This document shows positions 37,146 through 46,165 of a stretch of DNA of 64,000 nt, one piece after another. Both the position numbers and the translations under genes were made by a program. Positions within the stretch are counted from its first letter, which is position 1. Each line of letters opens with the position of its first letter. The DNA is taken from the NCBI RefSeq assembly GCF_001679665.1, contig NZ_CP013244.1:248001-312000 (forward strand). Reading direction: 5' to 3'. Origin of the DNA: Candidatus Viadribacter manganicus (GTDB taxonomy: Bacteria > Pseudomonadota > Alphaproteobacteria > Caulobacterales > Aquidulcibacteraceae). Below the pieces are notes generated by a model. The model was not told the DNA's origin and searched no databases. It was given only the letters and a program-made list of their open reading frames with translations.

Positions 37146-37706
37146 ATGACGCGGTCGACACTGGATTCTGGCGAATCCGACCAGTTCAAGTTGGCAGGCT
37201 CGCCCAGCCACTTGCTGCATCGCGCCGAACAACTCGCATCTGAACGCTTCACACAATTGGTCGGCGATACGATTACCCTTCGCCAATTCACGATCCTAGC
37301 CGCGATCTCCGAACAGCCGGGCCTAAGTCAAAGCGATCTCGGCCGTATAACCGGCGTCGATCGCTCAACGCTTGCTGACACCATGGCGAAGATGGAGCGC
37401 CAGGGGTGGGTCCTGCGTACGCCCTCGACATCTGATGGCCGCGCTTACTCACTACTGCTCGGCCAAGCTGGCGGCACACTCCTGTCGGCCACGACCCAAC
37501 ATGCACGAGCTGCCGACGCGGCCGTTCTGGATTTGCTTACAAAAACCAAGAGCCGAAGCTTTATCGGCACACTCACCAAGATCTCGAAATTGGCGGATGC
37601 TGCGTCGGCGAAAGCAGAGCGCGAGCAAAAGAAGTTGGCTAAGCGCAAAGCGCGCGTTGCTGGACAAACAAAACCACGCGGCGGCGGGCGCAAAGCGCGC
37701 GGTTAG
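37146..37706 (+). CDS. MarR-family transcriptional regulator with basic C-terminal tail
   Basis: The winged helix-turn-helix is clear: ITLRQFTILAAISEQPGLSQSDLGRITGVDRSTLADTMAKMERQGWVLRTPSTSDGRAYSLLL, a MarR signature ending in the DGRxxxLxLT-type wing. The last 30 residues are strongly basic (KKLAKRKARVAGQTKPRGGGRKARG), which may add nonspecific DNA contact. I prefer the ATG at 37146, eight bases after GGGGCGG; the frame is open back to an ATG at 37077. Target genes and ligand are unknown. It overlaps ccmG tail to tail by TTAG. Confidence 0.85.
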   Translation: MTRSTLDSGESDQFKLAGSPSHLLHRAEQLASERFTQLVGDTITLRQFTILAAISEQPGLSQSDLGRITGVDRSTLADTMAKMERQGWVLRTPSTSDGRAYSLLLGQAGGTLLSATTQHARAADAAVLDLLTKTKSRSFIGTLTKISKLADAASAKAEREQKKLAKRKARVAGQTKPRGGGRKARG

Positions 37707-38218
37707 TTCACAGCCGGCAAGATCACGTCCCGTACGGCTTCGTCGGTGAGAGGCCCACGGTATGCCGCGCGAATGACGCCGTCCGGTCCTATGACGAACG
37801 TTTCCGGTACGCCAGTCACGCCGACTTCGAGACCAAAGCGACCCTCAGGATCTTGCCCAACATCCGCAAAAGGATTGCCGAGTTCGTGCAGGAACGCCGC
37901 GGAAGTCGCCGGCTGATCTTTGTAAGCGATGCCGACGATCTCCACGCCCTGATTGCGCAGAGCCATCAGCTGCGGATGCTCAACCCGGCACGGTGTGCAC
38001 CAAGAAGCAAACAGATTGATGACGTAGGTGCGACCTAGGCGTTCCTCATTCGTGAGAGGCGTCTCGCCTTCCAGACGCGCAAGCGCGAAAGCCGGGACCG
38101 GTTGGCCGACCATGCCTTCGGTGAAACGTGTGCGTTCGCCCTCTCGGGTCAACAGAAAAACGCTGACGCCGATCAGCGCCAGCAACGCCACGAGCGGCGC
38201 GAAAGCGATCAATCTCAC
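37703..38218 (-). CDS. ccmG: Cytochrome c maturation thioredoxin CcmG/DsbE
   Basis: CcmG reduces the heme-binding Cys pair of apocytochrome c in the periplasm. The 171-aa protein has one N-terminal membrane anchor (FAPLVALLALIGVSVFLL) and a thioredoxin fold with active site FASWCTPCRVEHP and GVTGVPETFVIGPDG holding the cis-Pro loop. It starts with GTG at 38218, overlapping the ccmD stop (GTGA). It ends the ccmA-B-C-D-G series. Confidence 0.94.
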   Translation of the reverse strand: MRLIAFAPLVALLALIGVSVFLLTREGERTRFTEGMVGQPVPAFALARLEGETPLTNEERLGRTYVINLFASWCTPCRVEHPQLMALRNQGVEIVGIAYKDQPATSAAFLHELGNPFADVGQDPEGRFGLEVGVTGVPETFVIGPDGVIRAAYRGPLTDEAVRDVILPAVN

Positions 38219-38352
38219 TTTCCGTCACCCAACTCGCGAGCGCGCTTCTCCCAGGTCTGCAATCGCGCAACGACAACCACGGTAAGCACCGTCAGTGCGC
38301 CTAGCGCGACGGCGTACGCGGGCCAGACGAAATTCCATCCACCTTCAATCAT
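38215..38352 (-). CDS. ccmD: Heme exporter protein CcmD (45 aa)
   Basis: This very small gene encodes 45 aa, MIEGGWNFVWPAYAVALG then a single membrane helix (ALTVLTVVVVARL) and a short basic cytoplasmic end. That is the CcmD pattern (WxFVWPAY...), a subunit that stabilises the CcmABCD heme-handling ABC complex. The ATG at 38352 overlaps the ccmC stop by four bases, and its stop overlaps the ccmG start by four bases, which strongly supports it. Confidence 0.93.
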   Translation of the reverse strand: MIEGGWNFVWPAYAVALGALTVLTVVVVARLQTWEKRARELGDGK

Positions 38353-39071
38353 TGACGCGCCTTCTTCAGCTCAGCACTGTTCACGCGGCGCCGGTAAATT
38401 GCAGAGCGCATATTCATCAATGTCAGCGCACCAAACAACAGCAAGTAAGCGCCGCCGAGTGTCAGCAACGGCCCAAGCATCTCACCGCTGATCGCCGAAC
38501 CGCCCGAGCGCATGATGCTGGCCGGTTGGTGCAAGGTGCTCCACCAATCGACTGAGAACTTCACGATTGGCAGGTTGATGGCGCCGACAAGGCACAAGAT
38601 CGCAGCCAAGCGTGCGGCCTTCTCCTCGTCTTCAATCGAAGACCAAAGCGCGATGTAGCCAAGATACGTCACAAAGAGGACGAGCATAGACGTCATGCGA
38701 CCGTCCCACTCCCACCACGTCCCCCATGTTGGCGCGCCCCACAATGAGCCGGTAACGAGGCAAACGGCGGCGAACACAGCACCCACGGGCGCCGCAGCGC
38801 GCGCAGCGACATCGGCCAGCACATGTCGCCAAACAAGGCCGACAAAGCTCGCGCCCGCCATGAAAGCGTAAGCTCCCATCGACCACCAAGCAGCCGGCAC
38901 ATGCACGTACATGATGCGCACGGTCTCACCCATTTGGTAGTCGGCCGGCGAGTAGAACAGCGCCCAAGGCGCACCGGCCGCGAACAGGATCAAAGCGCCC
39001 GCAAACAGCACCGGCGCGGCCCAAGCCGAAAACACCATGAAGCGTGCTGGGTTGGCGAGAAAAGCAAACAT
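38349..39071 (-). CDS. ccmC: Heme transporter subunit CcmC
   Basis: CcmC binds heme at the periplasmic face and passes it to CcmE. The 240-aa protein has six membrane helices and the tryptophan-rich heme motif WGTWWEWDGRMTSML, with HVPAAWW and STLHQPASI supplying the axial His residues. It lies 42 bp after ccmB and overlaps ccmD. Confidence 0.96.
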   Translation of the reverse strand: MFAFLANPARFMVFSAWAAPVLFAGALILFAAGAPWALFYSPADYQMGETVRIMYVHVPAAWWSMGAYAFMAGASFVGLVWRHVLADVAARAAAPVGAVFAAVCLVTGSLWGAPTWGTWWEWDGRMTSMLVLFVTYLGYIALWSSIEDEEKAARLAAILCLVGAINLPIVKFSVDWWSTLHQPASIMRSGGSAISGEMLGPLLTLGGAYLLLFGALTLMNMRSAIYRRRVNSAELKKARQ

Positions 39072-39113
39072 ATCGGCGCTACCAATCTCGGTTTGGGGGC
39101 AAAGGCAATGCGG

Positions 39114-39764
39114 TCATTCGGCCTGTAACCGCAAGGCTGCAGCTGCCGCGATCGGGCCAAGCGCGGCCCCACCCAAGGCACAACCCGCAAGAATGCTGAG
39201 CGCTGCCGACACTTCCTCCCCAGACGCCACCGAGGCGCCGAATATAATCGGCGGCGCAAATAGCGGCAGCACGATCAATGCGAGCAGCACGCCGCCACGT
39301 TTTACACTCGCCGTAACGGCCGCGCCCGCAAGACCAACGCCGATGAAAGCTGCCGTGCCCAACGCTAGACTCGCGGCGATGTACCCAAGCCGCTCCACCG
39401 GCGCCTGCAAAGCAATCGCCGCAGGAACGCCGGCAAGCGTAATCGGCAAGCCTATCGCCACCCAAAGCGCAGCGCCCTTCGCAAAGCTGATAAGTTCAAG
39501 CGGCGCGGGCGACAGCAGCATCTGGTCGAGCGAACCGTCTTCCAGATCCGCCTGAAAGAGACGCTCCAGCGTCGCAAGAATTGAAAGCGCAGCCGCGATC
39601 CAAACCAGCGGCGGGCCCGCCGCTTCCAGCAGCGTACGATCCGGCCCCATCGCCAGCGGGACCAACATCGTGGCGCCGAGGAAATATCCCAGCGGCGCGA
39701 GCGCCCCGCCACCAGCCCACATCAGCGCGAGTTCACGCCGGAAGGTAACTGCAAAAGCGCTCAT
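39114..39764 (-). CDS. ccmB: Heme exporter ABC permease CcmB
   Basis: CcmB is the membrane partner of the CcmA ATPase. The 216-aa protein has six hydrophobic helices and the family stretches FRRELALMWAGGGA, LFQADLEDGSLDQMLLSPAPLE and LPLFAPPIIFGASV. It overlaps ccmA by four bases (ATGA). Confidence 0.95.
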   Translation of the reverse strand: MSAFAVTFRRELALMWAGGGALAPLGYFLGATMLVPLAMGPDRTLLEAAGPPLVWIAAALSILATLERLFQADLEDGSLDQMLLSPAPLELISFAKGAALWVAIGLPITLAGVPAAIALQAPVERLGYIAASLALGTAAFIGVGLAGAAVTASVKRGGVLLALIVLPLFAPPIIFGASVASGEEVSAALSILAGCALGGAALGPIAAAAALRLQAE

Positions 39765-40378
39765 CGCGACACACGAAGCGTTTGGCTTGGCGCGGCCCCT
39801 AGCGGCTCGTGCACTGCAGCCACGACGATGCCGCCGCCTGCCCGATGCGCACCGATCAATTCGTTGAGCACAGCTTTTCCAGAGTCATCGAGTGCTGCAG
39901 CAGGTTCATCGAGCAGCCATACGGGGCGCGGCGCAACGATCAAACGCGCGAGCGCCAATCGGCGCGACTGCCCCTGACTGAGCACGCGCACCGGCAGCGC
40001 CATCACCCGGTTGAGGTCCAACGCCTTCGAGACAAAATCTTCACTCGGCGCGCCACCGAACAATCCGGCCCAATAGCTCAAATGCTCTCGTGGGCTCGCT
40101 TCGCGCTTCAAGCCGTTCGCATGACCCAGGTAATGAAACGCGAGGGCCGGTTCGTCGACGCCCTCGAATGAAATCCGCCCGCTGATGGGGCGGAGAAACC
40201 CGGCCATCGCCCGTAGCAAACTGGTCTTGCCCGAGCCGTTCGATCCCACCACTTCGACGTAGTCGCCCGCATTGGCCGTGAAGCTCAAATCCTGAAACAA
40301 TAGGTGCCCGCCACGCGAAAGCGCGAGCGCTTCAACGCGGATTATCGGCTTGTCTTGGAAAGGTCCGCGGGCGCTCAT
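39761..40378 (-). CDS. ccmA: Heme exporter ATP-binding protein CcmA
   Basis: CcmA hydrolyses ATP to release holo-CcmE from CcmC. The 205-aa ABC protein has Walker A VGSNGSGKTSLLR, signature LSQGQSRRLALARL, and Walker B VWLLDEPAAALD. It is the first gene of the minus-strand ccmABCDG operon; ccmE, ccmF and ccmH are not in the window. It diverges from a DUF4349 gene. Confidence 0.95.
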   Translation of the reverse strand: MSARGPFQDKPIIRVEALALSRGGHLLFQDLSFTANAGDYVEVVGSNGSGKTSLLRAMAGFLRPISGRISFEGVDEPALAFHYLGHANGLKREASPREHLSYWAGLFGGAPSEDFVSKALDLNRVMALPVRVLSQGQSRRLALARLIVAPRPVWLLDEPAAALDDSGKAVLNELIGAHRAGGGIVVAAVHEPLGAAPSQTLRVSR

Positions 40379-40453
40379 AATGCGGCCCCGGTTCTAGAAA
40401 GGGTTGCGCGATCCGCCAAGCGCGCGCTTGGTGGACGCAAGGGAGGTGCGGCT

Positions 40454-41434
40454 ATGCGTCAGGTTTGGGTGGGGTTCGTGCTAGCTGTGGCGCTGGCCGC
40501 GTGCGGCGCCGAGCAAAGTGTGCCCGTCGCTGAAACTCCCGCTGGCGGCGAGGCCGCCTACGGTGGAATGGCGGACATGGAGCGCATGCAGTCCGAGGAA
40601 GCGCCTGCGGCCGCGCCGGCCCCGCCTCCACCGGCTGACGCCATGACGAGTAACACCGCCGCACAAGCGCCGAGTGAGCCCGCGGGACCGGCGCCCGTGC
40701 TTTTCCTCGCCTACTCCTACGCAATGAACCTTGAGATCCCTAGCCAGCGCCTAGCCGGCGTGATGGATCGTCACGTTCAGGCGTGCCAAGCGGCGGGCCC
40801 ACGCGTCTGCCAGTTGATTGGCTCAAGCCGCACTGGCGACCCCGAAAGTCAGATGCAGGGCTACCTTTCGCTGCGCGCGGAGCCGAACTGGCTCAACACA
40901 TTCAAGGGCGGAATCGCCCAACAGGCCGATGAGGCTGGTGGCCGCATGGTTGGCGAAACCACCAATTCCGAAGACCTGACGCGCCAAATGGTGGACACCG
41001 AAGCACGCTTGCGTGCTCAAACTGAACTGCGCAATCGGCTCCAGGAATTGCTGCGCACAAGTCGTGGCCGCCTGTCCGACCTGCTTGAAGTGGAACGCGA
41101 ACTTGCGCGCGTCCAATCCGAGATCGACGCGGTTCAATCGCAACTCGCGGTGATGCGCACGCGCGTTGCGATGTCCGAACTCACGATCCAATACAGTTCG
41201 TCGCCCCGGCCAGTCGGCAGCGATACTTTCGAGCCGCTGCGCCAAGCCTTCGCGAACTTCCTCGGCATCATCGTCGGTGGCTTTGCGGCCATCATCTTGA
41301 TCATCGCCGGGCTCATTCCGTTCGCGGTTGTGTTGATCCCGCTGGGCTGGCTGCTGCTTCGGTGGCGTAAGAACCGCGGCGGCCGGATTTTCAATCGCCG
41401 CGCGGCCGCCCCGCCGCCGCCAAGCGAAAGCTAG
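40454..41434 (+). CDS. DUF4349 lipoprotein
   Basis: This 326-aa protein starts behind GGAGGT and has a lipoprotein signal (VLAVALAAC). After a Pro/Ala-rich linker, the DUF4349 domain follows: SYAMNLEIPSQRLAGVMDRHVQAC...GYLSLRAEP, with a coiled coil (DTEARLRAQTELRNRLQELL...VERELARVQSEIDAVQSQLAVM) and a C-terminal membrane helix (FAAIILIIAGLIPFAVVLIPLGWLLL) with a basic end. It is thus anchored at both ends. The function of DUF4349 is unknown; it is often found with envelope genes. Confidence 0.87.
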   Translation: MRQVWVGFVLAVALAACGAEQSVPVAETPAGGEAAYGGMADMERMQSEEAPAAAPAPPPPADAMTSNTAAQAPSEPAGPAPVLFLAYSYAMNLEIPSQRLAGVMDRHVQACQAAGPRVCQLIGSSRTGDPESQMQGYLSLRAEPNWLNTFKGGIAQQADEAGGRMVGETTNSEDLTRQMVDTEARLRAQTELRNRLQELLRTSRGRLSDLLEVERELARVQSEIDAVQSQLAVMRTRVAMSELTIQYSSSPRPVGSDTFEPLRQAFANFLGIIVGGFAAIILIIAGLIPFAVVLIPLGWLLLRWRKNRGGRIFNRRAAAPPPPSES

Positions 41435-41444
41435 ATCCGCCCAG

Positions 41445-41480
41445 GGGCTCTGGGCTGACGACAATTCTCAGCCAGAGCCC
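41445..41480 (+). terminator. Long hairpin after the DUF4349 gene
   Basis: GGGCTCTGGGCTGA pairs with TCAGCC-AGAGCCC (one bulged base) around a 9-base loop, beginning 11 bp after the stop. No T-run follows, so termination would be imperfect or Rho-assisted. Confidence 0.5.
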
Positions 41481-41659
41481 GCCGGCGCCATGTGTTGCGA
41501 ACCGCTCGCAAACATCGCCGCCCGTTGGCGCAGTCGTCAATTGCGCCTTCACAAAACGGCGTTACATAAGCTTTGCCGCGCGACCGGTTTGATTCCGGAT
41601 TTGGGGCGCTCCCCAACGCGTTTGCATCTCTGAAGCTCCACAAAGCCGGATGCACAAAC

Positions 41660-44353
41660 ATGCCATCTCTGAACTCATTTAACGCCCGCACCACAATCAG
41701 CGTAGGCGCCAAGACCTTCACCTATTTCGATCTCAAGGCCGCCTCCGCGAACGGCCTGGGCGACATCTCGCGCCTGCCGATCTCGCTGAAAGTGCTGCTG
41801 GAGAACCTGCTGCGCACCGAGGACGGCGTCGCCGTGAAGAAGGCCGACATCCTCGCCATGACGTCCTGGCTGGTGAACAAGGGCAAGAACGAAGTCGAAA
41901 TCGCCTTCAGCCCCGCGCGCGTGCTGATGCAGGATTTCACTGGCGTCCCAGCCGTCGTTGACCTTGCCGCCATGCGCGACGCCGCCGCGAAGCTCGGCGC
42001 CAATCCGGAAAAAATCAATCCGCTGGTGCCGGTCGATCTCGTCATCGACCACTCGGTGATGGTCGACCATTTCGGCGGCGCGGGTGCATTCAAACAGAAC
42101 GTCGAATTGGAATATGAGCGTAACGTCGAACGCTACCAATTCTTGCGCTGGGGTCAGCAAGCGTTTCAAGATTTCCGCGTCGTCCCGCCTGGCACCGGCA
42201 TCTGCCACCAAGTGAACCTCGAATATCTCGGCCAATCAGTCTGGGTCCGCGACATCGACGGCGAAACCTACGCTTATCCCGACACCGTGGTCGGCACTGA
42301 CAGCCACACGACCATGATCAATGGTATTGGCGTCCTCGGCTGGGGCGTCGGCGGGATTGAAGCCGAAGCGGCAATGCTCGGCCAATCGATCTCGATGCTG
42401 ATCCCGGAAGTCATCGGTTTTCGTCTCTCCGGCAAATTGCCGGAAGGCGCCACCGCCACCGACCTTGTGCTCACCGTCACCCAAATGCTGCGAAAGAAGG
42501 GCGTTGTCGGCAAGTTCGTAGAATTCTACGGCCCGGGCCTTGCCACCATGAGCGTCGAAGATCGCGCCACCATCGCAAACATGGCTCCAGAATACGGCGC
42601 CACCTGTGGCTTCTTCCCGGTCGACGCCAAGACCATCGACTACCTCAAAGCCACGGGCCGCGATCCGGCGCGCGTTGCGTTGGTTGAGGCGTACTGCAAG
42701 CAGCAAGGCCTCTGGCTCACGGACGAGGAGCCGGAATTCACCGACACGCTTGAACTCTCACTCGCGGACGTGCGCCCATCGCTTGCCGGCCCCAAGCGTC
42801 CGCAGGACCGCGTTGTTCTCGGCGGCGTTGCCGAGGGCTTCACGAAGGTGATGACCGATGAATTCCGCAAGAGCGCGGAATTGAACAAGCGCGCACCGGT
42901 CAACGACGCCAATCACGATATTGGACATGGTGATGTCGTGATTGCTGCAATCACCTCATGCACCAACACATCGAACCCCAGCGTGCTGATCGCGGCCGGA
43001 CTATTGGCGCGAAATGCGGTGGCGAAGGGCCTTGGCACAAAGCCGTGGGTGAAGACCTCGCTTGCGCCTGGCTCACAAGTCGTCACCGACTACTTGGCGA
43101 AATCTGGCCTCGGCAAATCGCTGGACGCCCTCGGTTTCAACCTTGTGGGCTATGGCTGCACGACCTGCATCGGCAATTCAGGCCCGCTGCCGCCGGCGAT
43201 TTCAGCCTCTGTCGCTGAGAACGATCTCGTCGTGGCGTCAGTGCTTTCTGGCAACCGCAACTTCGAAGGGCGCGTGAACCAGGACGTTCGTGCGAACTAC
43301 CTCGCATCGCCGCCCCTCGTCGTCGCCTACGCACTAGCGGGTTCAGTCTATGCGAACCTCGAGACCGATCCGATCGGCACAGGCAACGATGGCCAGCCCG
43401 TTTATCTACGCGACATCTGGCCATCGAATGCCGAGATCGAACAGGTGGTGCGCAACGCCGTCACCAAGGAGATGTTTGACGCGCGCTACGGAAACGTGTT
43501 CGCCGGCGATCAACACTGGCAAAACATCAAAGTCGGCGCGGGCCGCACCTATGGCTGGGATGCAAAGTCCACCTACGTACAAAACCCGCCCTACTTTGCC
43601 GGCATGAGCATGAGCCCCACGCCGCCGACCGACGTCGTCGAGGCGCGCGTTCTCGGCCTCTTCGGTGACTCGATCACGACAGATCACATCAGCCCGGCTG
43701 GCTCGATCAAGAAGGTGAGCCCCGCAGGCGCCTACCTCACCGAGCACGGCGTTGCGCAAGCAGACTTCAACTCCTACGGCGCACGCCGTGGCAACCACGA
43801 AGTCATGATGCGCGGCACGTTTGCGAACATCCGCATCAAGAACCAGATGGTCAAAAACGACGATGGTTCGGTGGTCGAAGGTGGCTTCACCATCCACCAT
43901 CCGTCGGGCGAGCGCATGTTCATCTACGACGCCGCCATGCGCTACAAACAAGAAGGCCGCGAACTCGTGATCTTCGCGGGTAAGGAATACGGCACCGGTT
44001 CGTCACGCGATTGGGCCGCCAAGGGCACGACCCTCCTAGGGGTCCGCGCCGTGGTGGCGGAGAGCTTCGAACGTATCCACCGGTCCAATCTGATCGGCAT
44101 GGGCGTGTTGCCGCTACAATTCCTTGACGGCCAAAGCTGGGCCAGCCTTGGCCTCACCGGCGAGGAAACGGTTTCGATCGCCAACGTCGCCGGTCTCGGC
44201 CCCCGCCAGAAGGTGACGCTCAAAATCACCCGCGCAAACGGCAAGACCGAGGACCTGGAGGTCCATTGCCGGATCGACACCGAAAACGAGGTGGAATACC
44301 TCCGTAATGGGGGAATTCTCCATTATGTGCTGCGCGGTCTGGCCCGAGGCTAA
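41660..44353 (+). CDS. acnA: Aconitate hydratase A
   Basis: AcnA isomerises citrate and isocitrate in the TCA cycle. The 897-aa protein has the 4Fe-4S Cys residues in [13 protein letters not shown] and [14 protein letters not shown], the substrate-binding [26 protein letters not shown], and the C-terminal swivel domain with [16 protein letters not shown] start it at 41660 ([13 protein letters not shown]), matching the family. It lies beside the ccm genes, as often in alphaproteobacteria. About 220 bp upstream are free for its promoter. Confidence 0.98.
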   Translation: MPSLNSFNARTTISVGAKTFTYFDLKAASANGLGDISRLPISLKVLLENLLRTEDGVAVKKADILAMTSWLVNKGKNEVEIAFSPARVLMQDFTGVPAVVDLAAMRDAAAKLGANPEKINPLVPVDLVIDHSVMVDHFGGAGAFKQNVELEYERNVERYQFLRWGQQAFQDFRVVPPGTGICHQVNLEYLGQSVWVRDIDGETYAYPDTVVGTDSHTTMINGIGVLGWGVGGIEAEAAMLGQSISMLIPEVIGFRLSGKLPEGATATDLVLTVTQMLRKKGVVGKFVEFYGPGLATMSVEDRATIANMAPEYGATCGFFPVDAKTIDYLKATGRDPARVALVEAYCKQQGLWLTDEEPEFTDTLELSLADVRPSLAGPKRPQDRVVLGGVAEGFTKVMTDEFRKSAELNKRAPVNDANHDIGHGDVVIAAITSCTNTSNPSVLIAAGLLARNAVAKGLGTKPWVKTSLAPGSQVVTDYLAKSGLGKSLDALGFNLVGYGCTTCIGNSGPLPPAISASVAENDLVVASVLSGNRNFEGRVNQDVRANYLASPPLVVAYALAGSVYANLETDPIGTGNDGQPVYLRDIWPSNAEIEQVVRNAVTKEMFDARYGNVFAGDQHWQNIKVGAGRTYGWDAKSTYVQNPPYFAGMSMSPTPPTDVVEARVLGLFGDSITTDHISPAGSIKKVSPAGAYLTEHGVAQADFNSYGARRGNHEVMMRGTFANIRIKNQMVKNDDGSVVEGGFTIHHPSGERMFIYDAAMRYKQEGRELVIFAGKEYGTGSSRDWAAKGTTLLGVRAVVAESFERIHRSNLIGMGVLPLQFLDGQSWASLGLTGEETVSIANVAGLGPRQKVTLKITRANGKTEDLEVHCRIDTENEVEYLRNGGILHYVLRGLARG

Positions 44354-44361
44354 GCTGAAGC

Positions 44362-44404
44362 GGCCCCGTCACAACGGTTTGATTCGAACCGAAGCGGCGG
44401 GGCC
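44362..44404 (+). promoter_or_regulatory. Two-tier stem-loop between acnA and the DUF1223 gene
   Basis: GGCCCCG (44362-44368) pairs with CGGGGCC (44398-44404), and inside it CGGTT pairs with AACCG. The structure fills the whole gap between the acnA stop and the next start and would cover the ribosome-binding region of the DUF1223 gene. It may terminate acnA or lower DUF1223 translation. Pattern evidence only. Confidence 0.35.
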
Positions 44405-44407
44405 TGC

Positions 44408-45154
44408 ATGGTCGTGCGCATGATCGTCCGGTTCCTCATCGCCCTGGCCGTCGCCGCGGCGGTGAACGCAACGCCTGCGCTTGCCCAGACCCAGGGCCGC
44501 CGCGCCGAAACGGTGGTGGAGCTCTACACCAGTCAGGGCTGCACCCAGTGTCCGCGCGCCAACCGCCTGCTGGGCATGTTCTCGCGTGAAGACAATGTGC
44601 TCGCACTCACCTTCCCAGTCGGGATTTGGGACTACCTGGGCTGGCACGACACCTTCGCACAACCCGAATTTGCCGAACGCCAGCGCTCCTACTCGCAGAC
44701 GCTCCGCGTTCGCGGCCGCTTCACGCCACAACTTGTCGTCAACGGCGCGCGAACGATCAGCGCCTCCGATTGGGATGAGGCGCGCGCGATCTATGAAGAT
44801 CAGCAGCGCGCAGGCTGGCCTGCGTCCGCGCCGGACCTCTCGCTTACCCTGCTCCGCAATGGCCGCGCCCGCGCGACTGTCGGCGCCGGACCTGCCGGCG
44901 TCAGCGCGGACGTCTGGATGCTCGCTTACGATCCAGGTCCGCTCACTGTCGTCATCACCGGCGGCGTGAACCGCAACCGTTCAGTGCCGCACTACAACCT
45001 GGTGAAATGGATCGAACGCGTCGGCACTTGGAACGGGGCCAGCGTCTGGCACGAGCGCCCACGCTGCCAGCCCGAATGCGCCGTGATCGTGCAAGAGCCC
45101 AACGGCGGGCGCATCCTCGCCGCCAGCTACACCCACCGGCCTACCCGCTACTGA
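44408..45154 (+). CDS. DUF1223 thioredoxin-like secreted protein
   Basis: This 248-aa protein has a signal peptide (FLIALAVAAAVNATPALA) and then the DUF1223 opening VVELYTSQGCTQCPRANRLL, a CxxC in a thioredoxin-like fold, followed by WDYLGWHDTFAQPEFAERQRSYS and TPQLVVNGA. It is likely periplasmic. The redox role is inferred, not shown. It commonly follows acnA in alphaproteobacteria, and here lies 54 bp after it. The start could be the ATG at 44420 instead. Confidence 0.88.
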   Translation: MVVRMIVRFLIALAVAAAVNATPALAQTQGRRAETVVELYTSQGCTQCPRANRLLGMFSREDNVLALTFPVGIWDYLGWHDTFAQPEFAERQRSYSQTLRVRGRFTPQLVVNGARTISASDWDEARAIYEDQQRAGWPASAPDLSLTLLRNGRARATVGAGPAGVSADVWMLAYDPGPLTVVITGGVNRNRSVPHYNLVKWIERVGTWNGASVWHERPRCQPECAVIVQEPNGGRILAASYTHRPTRY

Positions 45155-45157
45155 GCC

Positions 45158-46165
45158 TTACTCGGCGCTTGCAATGAGCCTGCTCAGCGGCGGCGCAAAC
45201 GCTTCCGCTTCCATATCGCTCAGCGCATAAGCCCAATCGGACGCAGGCGTATTCAACGCAACAGCCGCCGCTTCCTGTTCTGGCGCACTGGCGCGCGCCA
45301 CCAGCTTCACCCACGTATGATTGTCGCTGGCGATCAATTCCGCATCAATGACGATGCCATCGAAGGTCGTAGCGCGCACGCGCGCGCGCGGCGTGCCTTG
45401 GATCGCCGGCGCGGTGCGGACATCGATCGGCGCTAGCTGGGTGATGCGTTCCGCCGTGGCAGTGAGTGTCGATTGCGCAAGCGGCGCCAGGGCCGGCGAC
45501 GCAAGCCGCCACGGCTGATCAGCACCGTCGCGCGCCAAGATGTATGCGCGCCCCTCGGCGGGAATGACCTCAACGCGGGCCAAGTGATCCCCGGTCAGGT
45601 TGATCGGCCGCAAATCAAGCCACGAAGCCACGTCTCGCAGCGGTGGCAGATCGCCATCGACCGACCAGGTTTGTTCCTGATCGGGGCGACGGACATAGGT
45701 TCCAGCAGTCTCGACGCCGAGAATAAGGTTCACCAAAAGCGCGCCGCGTCCGTCTTCAATCTGAACCAGCACGCCGCGCCCGCCTTGGCGCGGATCGGTA
45801 ACGCCCAGCCGCTCATGCTTGGAGGCGTCATTCGTCATGCGGCGCACGTAGCGCAGCGCTTCCAGGCCTTCTGTCAGTTGGGCCAAGCGCGACGACAGCA
45901 CCGGATAGTCGTCGCGATCACGCATCGCCCAGCCCTGTTCGGTCCGCTCAATGCGATAGGTGGCCTCAGCGCTCGTAATGGTGATGCGCTGGGCGCCGCC
46001 AATCGTGTCCTCAATGCCTGGAAGAACTGGACCCGCCGCACTTGAGGGGCTCGTGCTGCGCGACTCGATCGCCACCGTGACAGCGGCGGTCGCAACGAGC
46101 GCGCCAGCGATCAGAAACAATGTGAGCGAACGCGCTCTGCGGCGTTCTGCAAGGCCAGTCGTCAT
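45158..46165 (-). CDS. DUF4340 membrane-anchored protein of a GldG-type ABC cluster
   Basis: This 335-aa protein has one N-terminal membrane helix (LTLFLIAGALVATAAVTVAI) and a periplasmic DUF4340 region with GAQRITITSAEATYRIERTEQGWAM, then a repeat-like beta domain. The ATG at 46165 overlaps the GldG-like stop (ATGA). Such genes recur as the last member of ABC/GldG clusters, so it probably works with that complex; the substrate is unknown. Confidence 0.85.
   Translation of the reverse strand: MTTGLAERRRARSLTLFLIAGALVATAAVTVAIESRSTSPSSAAGPVLPGIEDTIGGAQRITITSAEATYRIERTEQGWAMRDRDDYPVLSSRLAQLTEGLEALRYVRRMTNDASKHERLGVTDPRQGGRGVLVQIEDGRGALLVNLILGVETAGTYVRRPDQEQTWSVDGDLPPLRDVASWLDLRPINLTGDHLARVEVIPAEGRAYILARDGADQPWRLASPALAPLAQSTLTATAERITQLAPIDVRTAPAIQGTPRARVRATTFDGIVIDAELIASDNHTWVKLVARASAPEQEAAAVALNTPASDWAYALSDMEAEAFAPPLSRLIASAE

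Noticed and set aside
44370..44395. tRNA-like GGTTTGATTCGAACC sequence
   Set aside because: It is only a short stem-loop; no cloverleaf arms or anticodon stem surround it.
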